From NCBI RefSeq assembly GCF_003443995.1, contig NZ_QWEY01000001.1, positions 1 to 64,000 of the forward strand: DNA of 64,000 nucleotides. Direction: 5' to 3'. The notes beneath the pieces are model-generated. The model did no database searches and had not been told where the DNA came from. It saw nothing but the letters and a program-made list of their open reading frames with translations. This document shows positions 10,203-18,183 of this stretch, piece by piece. Origin of the DNA: Pseudotabrizicola alkalilacus (GTDB taxonomy: Bacteria; Pseudomonadota; Alphaproteobacteria; Rhodobacterales; Rhodobacteraceae). Position 1 is the stretch's first letter. Each line of letters begins with the position of its first letter. Made by a program: the position numbers and the translations under genes.

Positions 10203-10322
10203 GCTGTCTCCAAGGTTATGACAGATATAGGCGGATTTGCGCCTCTGTCACCGGCACACCCCGGCTTGCGCGGCTTTGCGCCACGGGCTATCCCGGCCAG
10301 ACCCTTTGCGAGGAAGCTGCCC

Positions 10323-10907
10323 ATGACCCCCGCCCGCCTGTCTGGACTCGGTCTTTGCCTGACCCTTTTGCTTGGCTGTGCCAGGAATGATCTGGCCGAC
10401 CCGCCCGTGCCGCTGGGGGATTTCGCCCTGGGCCTGAACATTGTGGTCACTGACAAGACCCAGAAGGTGCCGATTTCGCGCGATGCCTCTGGCGAAGAGT
10501 GGGAAGCGGCGATGAAAAAGGCGGTTGATGACCGCTTTGGCCGGTATCAGGGGGCAAAGCTGTATAATATCGGGATATCGGTGGACGGTTATGCCTTGGC
10601 TCCTCCGGGGATTCCGGTTGTGGCGGCACCAAAGTCGATTCTTGTGATTACGGCCAATGTCTGGGATGACGCGGCGCGGACCAAGCTGAACGCCGAGGGC
10701 AAGCAGATCACTGTGTTTGAAAGCCTGTCGGGAGAAACCGTGATCGGCACCGGGATCACCCGGACCAAGCAGCAGCAGATGGATGCGCTGTCCTATAATG
10801 CGGTCAAGCGGGTCGAAGACTGGTTCCTGCAGAACCCGGAATGGTTCGGCCTGCCGATGGTCGTACCGGCGAAGGTAATCGATGTGGATGCAGATACCGG
10901 ACGCTGA
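10323..10907 (+). CDS. Putative lipoprotein of unknown function
   Basis: 194 residues. The ATG at 10323 has GAGGA at 10309-10313; an in-frame start further upstream is rejected because it lacks a signal sequence. The N-terminus is a lipoprotein signal peptide with a lipobox (TLLLGC, Cys near residue 19). The mature part has ADPPVPLGDFALGLNIVV followed by alternating alpha/beta segments and no catalytic motif that I recognise. It is likely membrane-anchored and faces the periplasm. The next gene is the first EF-Tu copy, 120 bases on. Confidence 0.8.
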   Translation: MTPARLSGLGLCLTLLLGCARNDLADPPVPLGDFALGLNIVVTDKTQKVPISRDASGEEWEAAMKKAVDDRFGRYQGAKLYNIGISVDGYALAPPGIPVVAAPKSILVITANVWDDAARTKLNAEGKQITVFESLSGETVIGTGITRTKQQQMDALSYNAVKRVEDWFLQNPEWFGLPMVVPAKVIDVDADTGR

Positions 10908-11027
10908 CCCGCGGGAACTGCCAACAGAGGCTTGATTTCCCCTCGTTTACGGCTTACTTCGCCGCCCGTGTAGCATGGGGCCGGCGCTGCATTTGCGTGG
11001 GCCCCCCAAATCCAAGGGCGCTGGCGA

Positions 11028-12203
11028 ATGGCAAAGGCAAAGTTTGAACGGAACAAACCGCACGTCAACATTGGCACGATTGGCCACGTTGACCACGGCA
11101 AGACGACGCTGACGGCAGCGATCACCAAGTATTTTGGTGACTTCCGCGCCTATGACCAGATTGACGGCGCGCCGGAAGAGCGGGCGCGTGGGATCACGAT
11201 CTCGACCGCGCATGTGGAATACGAGACCGAAGCGCGCCACTATGCGCACGTCGACTGCCCCGGCCACGCCGACTATGTGAAGAACATGATCACCGGTGCG
11301 GCGCAGATGGACGGCGCCATTCTGGTGTGTGCCGCGTCCGACGGCCCGATGCCGCAGACCCGCGAGCACATCCTGCTCGGCCGTCAGGTCGGCATTCCGT
11401 ACATGGTGTGCTACATGAACAAGGTTGACCTTGTTGATGACGAAGAGCTGATCGAACTGGTCGAGATGGAAATCCGCGAGCTGTTCTCGTCCTACGACTA
11501 CCCGGGCGACGACATTCCGATCATCAAGGGCTCGGCCCACCAGGCGATGATCGGTGAGCGCAAGGACATCGGCGAAGATTCGGTGCGTGCGCTGATGAAG
11601 GCCGTTGACGACTACATCCCGACCCCGGCCCGTGCCGTGGACCAGCCGTTCCTGATGCCGATCGAAGACGTGTTCTCGATCTCGGGTCGTGGTACGGTTG
11701 TGACCGGCCGTGTGGAGCGTGGCGTGATCAACGTCGGCGACGAAGTCGAAATCGTCGGCATCCGTGACACCAAGAAGTCGGTCTGCACCGGCGTCGAGAT
11801 GTTCCGCAAGCTGCTGGACCGCGGTGAGGCTGGCGACAACGTCGGCGTGCTGCTGCGCGGCATCGACCGTGAAGGCGTGGAACGTGGCCAGGTGCTGTGC
11901 AAGCCGAAGTCGGTGAACCCGCACACCAAGTTCGAAGCCGAAGCCTATATCCTGACCAAGGAAGAAGGCGGCCGTCACACGCCGTTCTTTGCGAACTACC
12001 GTCCGCAATTCTACTTCCGCACGACCGACGTGACCGGCATGGTCCAGCTGCCCGAAGGCACCGAGATGGTGATGCCGGGCGACAACCTGAAGTTCAACGT
12101 CGAACTGATCGCCCCGATCGCGATGGAAGAAAAACTGCGCTTCGCCATCCGCGAAGGCGGCCGCACCGTCGGCGCAGGCGTGGTCTCGAAAATCCTCGCC
12201 TGA
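11028..12203 (+). CDS. tuf: Elongation factor Tu, copy 1
   Basis: GTPase that carries aminoacyl-tRNA to the ribosomal A site. The 391 residues contain GHVDHGKTT (G1), RGITI (G2 effector), DCPGHADY (G3), NKVD (G4) and the usual beta-barrel domains 2 and 3. The protein is identical to the copy at 32648-33823; about eleven synonymous base differences are visible. This copy is separate from the str operon and is the counterpart of tufB near tRNA-Trp/secE in other bacteria, although here three genes lie between. The ribosome binding site is weaker (AAGGG about 9 bases upstream) than that of copy 2. A good terminator follows. Confidence 0.98.
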   Translation: MAKAKFERNKPHVNIGTIGHVDHGKTTLTAAITKYFGDFRAYDQIDGAPEERARGITISTAHVEYETEARHYAHVDCPGHADYVKNMITGAAQMDGAILVCAASDGPMPQTREHILLGRQVGIPYMVCYMNKVDLVDDEELIELVEMEIRELFSSYDYPGDDIPIIKGSAHQAMIGERKDIGEDSVRALMKAVDDYIPTPARAVDQPFLMPIEDVFSISGRGTVVTGRVERGVINVGDEVEIVGIRDTKKSVCTGVEMFRKLLDRGEAGDNVGVLLRGIDREGVERGQVLCKPKSVNPHTKFEAEAYILTKEEGGRHTPFFANYRPQFYFRTTDVTGMVQLPEGTEMVMPGDNLKFNVELIAPIAMEEKLRFAIREGGRTVGAGVVSKILA

Positions 12204-12226
12204 TCTGCGATGCAGGCGTAAGAGCC

Positions 12227-12258
12227 AAAGGGCGCGTGGGGTTCCGCGCGCCCTTTTT
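12227..12258 (+). terminator. Rho-independent terminator of tuf copy 1
   Basis: A 10-bp stem AAAGGGCGCG / CGCGCCCTTT (12227-12236 with 12247-12256), a 10-base loop and TTTTT at 12254-12258, 24 bases after the tuf stop codon. Confidence 0.9.
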
Positions 12259-12275
12259 CATTGCCCTGAAAGGCC

Positions 12276-12803
12276 ATGCCTATGACGACCTGTGTTCTTT
12301 GTGCTGCCCCCGACGCCAGCCCGGTACAACTTTCCCCCGGCGACGATGTGGCCGTGCTGTGCGCGACCTGCGCAGTGGCACTGACTGGCGACATCACTCC
12401 CGGCCCGCGCTGGCGCTGTCTGGGCGATGCGGTCTGGGCGCCGGAACCGGCAACCCAGATTGCGGCCTTCAGGCTGCTGAAGGCACTGCCGGGCGAGACA
12501 TGGGCGGTGGATCTGCTGGAAACCGTGTATCTGGACCCGGAGGTGCAGGCACGGGCTGACGCGGGGCAGGGCGAGGCGCTGGCCGAGGTGACGCACCGCG
12601 ACAGCAATGGCGCGCTGCTGGCGGCGGGCGATACGGTGGTGCTGATCAAGGATCTGCCGGTCAAGGGCTCGTCGATGGTGGCCAAGCGCGGGACGGCGGT
12701 GCGGGGCATCCGGCTGGTGCATGACAATGCGGATCAGATCGAGGGCAAGGTGAACGGTCAGACCATCGTGATCCTGTGCCAGTTCGTGAAGAAATCGGCC
12801 TGA
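12276..12803 (+). CDS. PhnA/YjdM-family protein
   Basis: A 175-residue protein. The N-terminus holds two CxxC pairs (CVLC near 6-9, CATC near 29-32) that form a zinc ribbon. The C-terminal PhnA domain shows DSNGALLAAGDTVVLIKDL followed by VKGSSMVAKRGT and a terminal QFVKKSA, all typical of PhnA/YjdM. Despite the name, E. coli PhnA is not needed for phosphonate use and the biochemical role of the family is unclear. One more Met lies two codons downstream as an alternative start. The next gene starts 12 bases after its stop and may be co-transcribed. Confidence 0.88.
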   Translation: MPMTTCVLCAAPDASPVQLSPGDDVAVLCATCAVALTGDITPGPRWRCLGDAVWAPEPATQIAAFRLLKALPGETWAVDLLETVYLDPEVQARADAGQGEALAEVTHRDSNGALLAAGDTVVLIKDLPVKGSSMVAKRGTAVRGIRLVHDNADQIEGKVNGQTIVILCQFVKKSA

Positions 12804-12815
12804 CCGGCCCGCCGG

Positions 12816-13589
12816 ATGCGGGTTATTCCAGACATCCCCTACGGTCCGCTGCCGCATCAGGCGCTGGACCTTGCCTTGCCCGATCTTCCCCGTGCGGTTG
12901 TGGTCTATGCGCACGGCGGAGGGTTTGCCAAAGGCAGCCGCAAGGAAGAGACTTTTGCAGACCTGGTGGCGCGGCTTTGCCCCTTGGGGATTGCCGTTGC
13001 CTCGGTGAGTTACCGGCTGGGGGGCGGGCTGGTGGATATGGAGCCATCTGACCGCCCAGCCATGCGCCGCATGGTGGCGGCGAGTGCGGCGGCGGGATTG
13101 CGGCTGAACGCCCGGCTATATGGGCCCGCCTTTGCCATGGCGCTGTTTGACCTTGGCCGGGCGGTGTCGGCGCTGAAAAGCGGTGCGCTGGTGTCCGCCC
13201 TCACCGGCTTGCCGGTAACCCTGCTGGGGATGAGCGCGGGCGGCATTGCTGCGCTGTCGCTGGCGCATCCGCCAAAGGTCTGGGCGGGGCGGCTGACGCG
13301 GCCTGATGCGGTGCTGGCGGTGTCGGCGGCGATGGTGCAGCCGTGGCGCCTGCGCCCCGGCGGGCCGCCCTGTGTGATGCTGCACGGAGGGATTGACCGG
13401 ATCATCCCGCCAGATGATGCGCGGCTGGCCGCGCGTGTGGCGCAGGAGATGGGTGCTGATCTGCGGGTCATGTTTACCGAGACCTCCGGCCATGTGCCGC
13501 AACTGACACGGCTGTTGCACGGGACAGCGCCGGATGGTCGCCCGGCGCTGAGTCTGCTGACCGATCTGGTCGCGCGGACGCTGCTGTGA
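12816..13589 (+). CDS. Alpha/beta hydrolase, HSL-like esterase/lipase type
   Basis: 257 residues with an alpha/beta-hydrolase layout: HGGGFAKGS near residues 31-39 (oxyanion hole, HGGG motif of hormone-sensitive-lipase-like esterases), the nucleophile elbow GMSAGG, and a late TSGHVPQ containing the probable catalytic His. No signal peptide is present, so the enzyme should be cytoplasmic. The substrate is unknown. The start follows the phnA-like stop by 12 bases without a clear ribosome binding site, which suggests coupling to the upstream gene. Confidence 0.85.
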   Translation: MRVIPDIPYGPLPHQALDLALPDLPRAVVVYAHGGGFAKGSRKEETFADLVARLCPLGIAVASVSYRLGGGLVDMEPSDRPAMRRMVAASAAAGLRLNARLYGPAFAMALFDLGRAVSALKSGALVSALTGLPVTLLGMSAGGIAALSLAHPPKVWAGRLTRPDAVLAVSAAMVQPWRLRPGGPPCVMLHGGIDRIIPPDDARLAARVAQEMGADLRVMFTETSGHVPQLTRLLHGTAPDGRPALSLLTDLVARTLL

Positions 13590-13676
13590 TACAAAGCACC
13601 AAAGCTGATGGAGGATGACATGGACCTGACTGCCTGACCCGTTGTTCAAAACGTATCAGTCTGAAAGGGGCACTCC

Positions 13677-14327
13677 ATGCCGTTCCTGAACCCGCACGCC
13701 ACGCATCCGCTGGTGTTTCCCGATGGCCGCATCCATTCTGATATGGTGCATCTGAACCGGGTGATTGATCACCCGAACATCAGTATCGGCGACCATAGTT
13801 ATGCCAATGACTTTGCCCCGCCGCAGGATTGGGCGGCGCATCTGGCCCCATATCTCTACCCCGGCGCGCCAGAGCGTCTGACGATCGGGCGGTTCTGCCA
13901 GATTGCGCATGGCGCGCGCTTTATCACCGCTTCGGCCAATCACGCGATGGACGGGTTTACCACCTATCCGTTTGGCGTCTTTGACCGCGAGACGCTGGCC
14001 GCCTACCGCGACAGCTTTGTGGGCCTGCCGGATACCACCATCGGCCATGATGTCTGGATCGGGCATGGCGCGCTGATTCTGCCGGGGGTCACCTTGGGCC
14101 ATGGTGTGATCGTCGGGGCGGGGGCTGTGGTGGCGCGCGATGTGCCCGATTATGCCATCGTGGCCGGTAACCCGGCCCGCGTGCTGCGCCTGCGCTTTGC
14201 GCCCAAGGTGATTGCGCGGCTGACTGCTCTGGCGTGGTGGGATCAACCGCTGGATCGCATCCGGGCCGCGGTGCCAGCCCTGATCGGGGCCGATATCGAC
14301 GCAGTGGAAGGCGCGTTTGCCCCTTGA
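13677..14327 (+). CDS. CatB-like hexapeptide-repeat O-acetyltransferase
   Basis: 216 residues of the left-handed beta-helix xenobiotic acetyltransferase (XAT/CatB/Vat) family, which move acetyl from acetyl-CoA to hydroxyl groups. Visible features are the Tyr- and Asp-rich N-terminal strand region, LTIGRFCQIAHGARFITASANHAMD containing the catalytic His, and imperfect hexapeptides from IGHDVWIGHGALILPGVTLG to GAVVARDVPDYAIVAGNPARVLR. AAAGGGG at 13662-13668 is the ribosome binding site. True resistance enzymes and housekeeping homologues cannot be separated from sequence; nothing nearby suggests a resistance cassette. Confidence 0.88.
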   Translation: MPFLNPHATHPLVFPDGRIHSDMVHLNRVIDHPNISIGDHSYANDFAPPQDWAAHLAPYLYPGAPERLTIGRFCQIAHGARFITASANHAMDGFTTYPFGVFDRETLAAYRDSFVGLPDTTIGHDVWIGHGALILPGVTLGHGVIVGAGAVVARDVPDYAIVAGNPARVLRLRFAPKVIARLTALAWWDQPLDRIRAAVPALIGADIDAVEGAFAP

Positions 14328-14352
14328 CGGGCGCACAGTCCTGCCGTAACCC
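14324..14352 (+). promoter_or_regulatory. Probable promoter of tRNA-Trp
   Basis: TTGACG at 14324-14329, a 17-base spacer, and TAACCC at 14347-14352, placing the start of transcription a few bases before the tRNA at 14365. The -35 box overlaps the stop codon of the acetyltransferase gene. Confidence 0.5.
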
Positions 14353-14364
14353 ACCGCGCAGGAT

Positions 14365-14440
14365 AGGGGTATAGCTCAGTTGGTAGAGCGACGGTCTCCA
14401 AAACCGTAGGTCGCGGGTTCAAGCCCTGCTGCCCCTGCCA
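14365..14440 (+). tRNA. trnW: tRNA-Trp (anticodon CCA)
   Basis: A 76-nucleotide cloverleaf with CCA encoded. The acceptor stem AGGGGTA pairs with TGCCCCT (one T-G pair), the D arm is GCTCAGTTGGTAGAGC, the anticodon arm ACGGT-CTCCAAA-ACCGT has anticodon CCA at 14398-14400, and the T arm has GGTTCAAG. Its place just before secE-nusG is conserved across many bacteria. Confidence 0.98.
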
Positions 14441-14560
14441 TTTCCCAGACGCATGACACGCCTTTGCCGCTTCGGCTGGTGAGGGGTGATGCGGTTCCGG
14501 CTTGAATTCGCCGGGCCGAGCGCGTATCTGGGCCAGGAAATCAGGATGACCGGACAGCAC

Positions 14561-14755
14561 ATGGCAAAGACCAACCCCCTTCAGTTTGTTCAGCAGGTGC
14601 GCGGCGAAGTGGCCAAGGTGGTCTGGCCCACCCGGCGCGAGGTGGTGCTGACCACGATCATGGTGTTCATCATGGCCGCCCTGACCGCCACGTTCTTCAG
14701 CCTTGTCGACCTGGGCATCCGCACGGGTCTGGCGGCGGTTCTTACCGCATTCTGA
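14561..14755 (+). CDS. secE: Preprotein translocase subunit SecE
   Basis: The single-span SecE subunit that clamps SecY in the SecYEG channel. 64 residues from ATG 14561, matching the short alphaproteobacterial form. The conserved amphipathic helix (VRGEVAKVVWPTRREV) precedes one membrane segment (TTIMVFIMAALTATFFSLVD). An in-frame ATG at 14546 has the better ribosome binding site (AGGAAA at 14535-14540) and would add MTGQH. The start is therefore uncertain by five codons. It lies between tRNA-Trp and nusG as in most bacteria. Confidence 0.95.
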   Translation: MAKTNPLQFVQQVRGEVAKVVWPTRREVVLTTIMVFIMAALTATFFSLVDLGIRTGLAAVLTAF

Positions 14756-14772
14756 TCGCTGCAAGTGGCTTA

Positions 14773-14861
14773 GCCCTTGAATTCCAAGGCCGGGGGCGGT
14801 ATTCGGCCCCCTGTTCAAGGGCAGTCCGGCGCGCAATGATTCGTGTTGCGCGCTGTTTTTT
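14773..14861 (+). terminator. Two-hairpin attenuator or terminator region between secE and nusG
   Basis: A two-tier hairpin joins 14773-14781 with 14814-14822 (GCCCTTGAA / TTCAAGGGC) around an inner stem (GGGGGC 14792-14797 / GCCCCC 14806-14811). Seven bases on, GCGCGCAA (14829-14836) pairs with TTGCGCGC (14846-14853), followed by TG and six T residues. The second element is a textbook intrinsic terminator placed inside a pair of genes that are usually co-transcribed. Confidence 0.75.
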
Positions 14862-14953
14862 GTTCCTTCGAGGCGGCGAGCGTTTCGCGTAAGTCGTTGG
14901 AAATACATGAATTTCGGGCGTTGCGGCGTCTGGGCAGACAAGGTGAAACGGGC

Positions 14954-15487
14954 ATGGCCAAGCGGTGGTATTCGGTAAGCGTTCTCTCGAATTTCGAGAA
15001 GAAAGTTGCCGAACAGATCAAGACGGCCGTGGCTGAGGCGGGTCTGGGCGAGGAAATCGACGAAGTCATGGTCCCCACCGAAGAGGTGATCGAGGTTCGT
15101 CGTGGCAAGAAGGTGACGTCCGAGCGGCGCTTCATGCCCGGCTATGTGCTGGTGCGGATGGAGATGACCAACAAGGGCTATCATCTGATCTCGTCGATCA
15201 ACCGGGTCACCGGCTTCCTGGGTCCGCAGGGCAAGCCGATGCCGATGCGGGATTCGGAAGTGAACCAGATCCTGAACCGTGTCGAAGAGGGAGAGGCTGC
15301 GCCGCGCAACCTGATCCGCTTTGACGTGGGCGAAAAGGTCAAGGTGACCGATGGCCCGTTCGAGGGCTTTGACGGGATGGTCGAGGACGTGGATGAAGAG
15401 CACAGCCGCCTGAAGGTGTCTGTGTCGATCTTTGGCCGCGCGACCCCGGTCGAACTGGAATTCACTCAGGTCACCAAAGGACTCTGA
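14954..15487 (+). CDS. nusG: Transcription termination/antitermination factor NusG
   Basis: Binds RNA polymerase and links it to Rho or to ribosomal protein S10. 177 residues from ATG 14954; the start gives MAKRWYSVSVLSNFEKKVAE, the standard N-terminus. The NGN domain occupies about 1-115 (including RFMPGYVLVRMEM) and the KOW domain about 120-177 (FDVGEKVKVTDGPFEGFDG). Upstream in-frame codons reach to 14843 but are not NusG-like. The gap to secE contains two hairpins, so nusG may have its own promoter or be attenuated. Confidence 0.98.
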   Translation: MAKRWYSVSVLSNFEKKVAEQIKTAVAEAGLGEEIDEVMVPTEEVIEVRRGKKVTSERRFMPGYVLVRMEMTNKGYHLISSINRVTGFLGPQGKPMPMRDSEVNQILNRVEEGEAAPRNLIRFDVGEKVKVTDGPFEGFDGMVEDVDEEHSRLKVSVSIFGRATPVELEFTQVTKGL

Positions 15488-15603
15488 GTGTAGCGCGTGG
15501 GAGGCGAGCGCCTTTGTCAGTTTCTGACGGGGTGACGGACCGAACCACTAAACCGCGCCACTTGTCCAATCGGGGGCAGGCGCAGTGATAAAGGAGAGGC
15601 CAG

Positions 15604-16056
15604 ATGGCCAAGAAGATTATCGGCAGCCTGAAGCTGCAAGTCAAAGCGGGCCAAGCGAACCCATCCCCGCCGGTCGGTCCGGCGCTGGGTCAGCGCGGCC
15701 TGAACATCATGGCGTTTGTCAAAGAGTTCAACGCCAAGACCGCTGAAATCACCCCCGGCACCCCGACGCCCGTGATCATCACCTATTACCAGGACAAGTC
15801 GTTCAGCCTGGAATTCAAGACGGCTCCGGCCTCGTTCCTGCTGAAGCAGGCTGCTGGCCTGCCGCCGGTTGGCAAGCGTAACCGCGCCAAGGGTTCGGTC
15901 AAGCCGGGCCATATGGTGGCTGGCAAGGTGAGCGTGGCACAGATCCGCCAGATCGCCGAAACCAAGATGAAAGACCTGAACGCCAATTCGATCGAAGCGG
16001 CGATGCAGATCATCCTGGGCTCCGCCCGCTCCTGCGGCATCGAAGTGAAGGGCTGA
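15604..16056 (+). CDS. rplK: Ribosomal protein L11
   Basis: Large-subunit protein of the GTPase-associated centre. 150 residues; the N-terminal domain shows [26 protein letters not shown]-type sequence with the flexible Pro-rich switch, and the C-terminal RNA-binding domain ends in [22 protein letters not shown] at 15591-15600 is a strong ribosome binding site. rplA follows after 5 bases. In E. coli L1 represses the rplKA message; the 116-base leader here (15488-15603) contains a small GGCG/CGCC hairpin but I cannot demonstrate an L1 site. Confidence 0.98.
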   Translation: MAKKIIGSLKLQVKAGQANPSPPVGPALGQRGLNIMAFVKEFNAKTAEITPGTPTPVIITYYQDKSFSLEFKTAPASFLLKQAAGLPPVGKRNRAKGSVKPGHMVAGKVSVAQIRQIAETKMKDLNANSIEAAMQIILGSARSCGIEVKG

Positions 16057-16061
16057 TCATC

Positions 16062-16757
16062 ATGGCAAAAGTTGCAAAACGTACCGCCGCCGCCCGCGCT
16101 CTGTTTGACGGCAAGAACATGGTGTCCGTTGAGGACGCTGTGGCGCTGATCAAGAAAGCCGCCTCGGCCAAGTTTGATGAGACCATCGAAATCGCGATGA
16201 ACCTTGGCGTTGACCCGCGCCACGCTGACCAGATGGTCCGCGGTGTGGTCCAGCTGCCGAACGGCACCGGCAAGACCGTGCGCGTCGCCGTGTTCGCCCG
16301 TGGCGCCAAGGCTGACGAAGCCAAAGCCGCCGGTGCAGACATCGTCGGCGCCGAAGACCTGATGGAAACCATCCAGTCCGGCAAGATCGAGTTCGACCGT
16401 TGCATCGCAACGCCGGACATGATGCCGATCGTTGGCCGTCTGGGCAAGATCCTGGGCCCGCGCAACCTGATGCCGAACCCAAAGGTCGGCACGGTGACGA
16501 TGGACGTGAAAACCGCTGTCGAAGCTGCCAAAGGCGGCGAAGTGCAGTTCAAGGTCGAAAAAGCCGGCGTGATCCACGCGGGTATCGGCAAAGTGTCGTT
16601 CGATGAGGCCAAGCTGGCCGAAAACGTCCGCGCTTTCGTTGATGCCGTGGCCAAGGCCCGCCCGACCGGTGCAAAAGGCGCTTACCTGAAAAAGGTGTCG
16701 CTGTCTTCGACCATGGGCCCCGGCGTTGCCGTGGACCTGACCTCGGCTTCGGCCTGA
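16062..16757 (+). CDS. rplA: Ribosomal protein L1
   Basis: 231 residues forming the mobile L1 stalk that moves deacylated tRNA from the E site; it is also the usual autoregulator of the L11 operon. The family signature around [19 protein letters not shown] is intact, followed by [20 protein letters not shown]. The start is 5 bases after the rplK stop, so the two genes form a unit. After the stop there is a GC-rich hairpin (GACCGGGCG / CGCCCGGTC, near 16791-16812) without a uridine run, then the L10 leader. Confidence 0.98.
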   Translation: MAKVAKRTAAARALFDGKNMVSVEDAVALIKKAASAKFDETIEIAMNLGVDPRHADQMVRGVVQLPNGTGKTVRVAVFARGAKADEAKAAGADIVGAEDLMETIQSGKIEFDRCIATPDMMPIVGRLGKILGPRNLMPNPKVGTVTMDVKTAVEAAKGGEVQFKVEKAGVIHAGIGKVSFDEAKLAENVRAFVDAVAKARPTGAKGAYLKKVSLSSTMGPGVAVDLTSASA

Positions 16758-16799
16758 GGGATCTGAATTCCCGACCCTTCGGGGAAGGGATGACCGGGC

Positions 16800-16985
16800 G
16801 GCAACGCCCGGTCCTGTCCGAGACGGTGGGTGGCCATCAGGCCTTAATTTTCCTGCCTGAGATGGGGAACGAGACGAAAATCGCCCTCGGGTGATCTTGG
16901 CCTACGGAACCCTTCGCGGACCCGAATGCCCCAGACCATCGGGGCCAACTTGAGCCGGGGGGAGACCCCCATACTTGGAGTGAAA
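16800..16985 (+). promoter_or_regulatory. Ribosomal protein L10 leader
   Basis: The 230-base gap between rplA and rplJ holds a long structured stretch with the purine-rich elements CCGAGACGGTGGGTGGCC, CCTGCCTGAGATGGGG and ACGAGACG, and a hairpin GGGGG-AGA-CCCCC close to the rplJ start. In bacteria this position carries the L10 leader, which binds the L10-(L12)n complex and represses rplJL. The assignment rests on position and recognisable sequence blocks; boundaries are approximate. Confidence 0.7.
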
Positions 16986-16987
16986 CT

Positions 16988-17503
16988 GTGGATAGAGCCC
17001 AGAAAGAGAAAGTGGTCGAGGAACTCGGCCAGATCTTCGAAAGCTCTGGCGTTGTGGTGATTGCTCACTACGCGGGAATGACGGTTAAACAGATGCAGGA
17101 CCTGCGCGCAAAAATGCGCGAAGTAGGTGGGTCCGTTCGCGTTGCCAAGAACAAGCTCGCCAAGATCGCCCTTGAAGGCAAACCCGGTTCTAAAATGGGT
17201 GACCTTCTGACGGGTATGACCGTACTTGCCTACTCGGAAGATCCTGTCGCTGCGGCGAAGGTGACCGAAGCTTATGCCAAGGCGAACGACAAGTTCGTGA
17301 TCCTCGGCGGCGCTATGGGCAATGACGTTCTGGACCAGGCTGGTGTCAAAGCCGTGGCTTCCATGCCGTCGCGCGAAGAGCTTATCGCTCAGATCGTGTC
17401 GTGCATCGGTGCTCCTGCTGCGAACATCGCTGGTGCGATTGGCGCGCCTGCTTCGAACATCGCAAGCATCCTGTCGACCATCGAAGAAAAGGCTGCGGCC
17501 TGA
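16988..17503 (+). CDS. rplJ: Ribosomal protein L10
   Basis: Forms the base of the L7/L12 stalk and, with L12, represses its own mRNA. 171 residues beginning at GTG 16988 ([17 protein letters not shown]), the usual alphaproteobacterial N-terminus; GGAG at 16977-16980 lies just upstream. The rRNA-binding domain covers about 1-130 and the C-terminal helix that docks L12 dimers is the Ala-rich stretch [23 protein letters not shown]. rplL follows after 66 bases. Confidence 0.97.
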   Translation: MDRAQKEKVVEELGQIFESSGVVVIAHYAGMTVKQMQDLRAKMREVGGSVRVAKNKLAKIALEGKPGSKMGDLLTGMTVLAYSEDPVAAAKVTEAYAKANDKFVILGGAMGNDVLDQAGVKAVASMPSREELIAQIVSCIGAPAANIAGAIGAPASNIASILSTIEEKAAA

Positions 17504-17569
17504 TCTTCGCGTCTCGCGTGGGTTGATCTCACGTCGTTGGAACCCCATCTTTATTAACGGAATGAAAAA

Positions 17570-17944
17570 ATGGCTGATCTGAACAAACTCGCCGAAGAAA
17601 TCGTTGGCCTGACCCTGCTGCAGGCTCAGGAACTGAAAACCATCCTGAAAGACACCTATGGCATCGAGCCAGCTGCTGGTGGCGCTGTCATGATGGCTGC
17701 TGGTCCGGCTGCTGCTGCAGCTCCGGTTGAAGAGCAGACCGAATTCGACGTCGTCCTGACCGACGCTGGCCCGAACAAGATCAACGTGATCAAAGAAGTT
17801 CGCACCATCACCGGCCTGGGCCTCAAAGAAGCCAAGGATCTGGTCGAAGCCGGCGGCAAAGTGAAAGAAGCTGTGACCAAAGCTGACGCAGAAGGCTTCA
17901 AAAAGAAGCTGGAAGAAGCTGGCGCCAAGGTCGAGCTGAAGTAA
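17570..17944 (+). CDS. rplL: Ribosomal protein L7/L12
   Basis: The multi-copy stalk protein that recruits translational GTPases. 124 residues: an N-terminal dimerisation domain ([19 protein letters not shown]), an Ala/Gly-rich hinge (about 36-52) and the compact C-terminal factor-binding domain ([24 protein letters not shown]). A 239-base gap with a strong hairpin separates it from rpoB. Confidence 0.98.
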   Translation: MADLNKLAEEIVGLTLLQAQELKTILKDTYGIEPAAGGAVMMAAGPAAAAAPVEEQTEFDVVLTDAGPNKINVIKEVRTITGLGLKEAKDLVEAGGKVKEAVTKADAEGFKKKLEEAGAKVELK

Positions 17945-17979
17945 TCGCGCTTGCGGGTCACACCGCAACGATGATTTCC

Positions 17980-18009
17980 GACTGGGGATGGAGCAATCCG
18001 TCCCCAGTC
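17980..18009 (+). terminator. Attenuator-like hairpin between rplL and rpoB
   Basis: A 13-bp stem GACTGGGGATGGA / TCCGTCCCCAGTC (one T-G pair) closed by a GCAA tetraloop, 35 bases after the rplL stop. No uridine run follows directly; a seven-T run lies about 20 bases further on at 18029-18035. In E. coli an attenuator in the same gap lowers transcription into rpoBC, and this may be the counterpart. Confidence 0.6.
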
Positions 18010-18183
18010 AAACGCGTCTTGAAAGGTGTTTTTTTGAAAACCCCTTTCCAGGTGCGGCGCGGCTCGGGAGCGGTCCTACGGGACGGATCGCATGAATAGA
18101 GCCAACCCTCCTTCGCCAGCGGCGAGTGCCCGTGGCCCGACGGCCATTCGCCAGCGACACGAGAAAAAAAGGTGACGACAAGC

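Noticed and set aside
10908-11027. Promoter for tuf copy 1 (TTGATT or TTTACG with TAGCAT)
   Set aside because: Spacings of 18-19 bases and poor hexamers; several equally weak alternatives, so no call is made.
13677-14327. CatB-like acetyltransferase as an antibiotic-resistance gene
   Set aside because: Many chromosomal homologues have no resistance role; context is housekeeping with no cassette or transfer signs.
18172-18183. GTG at 18172 as the rpoB start
   Set aside because: It lies inside the AGGTGA ribosome binding site that serves the ATG at 18184, and the family N-terminus begins there.
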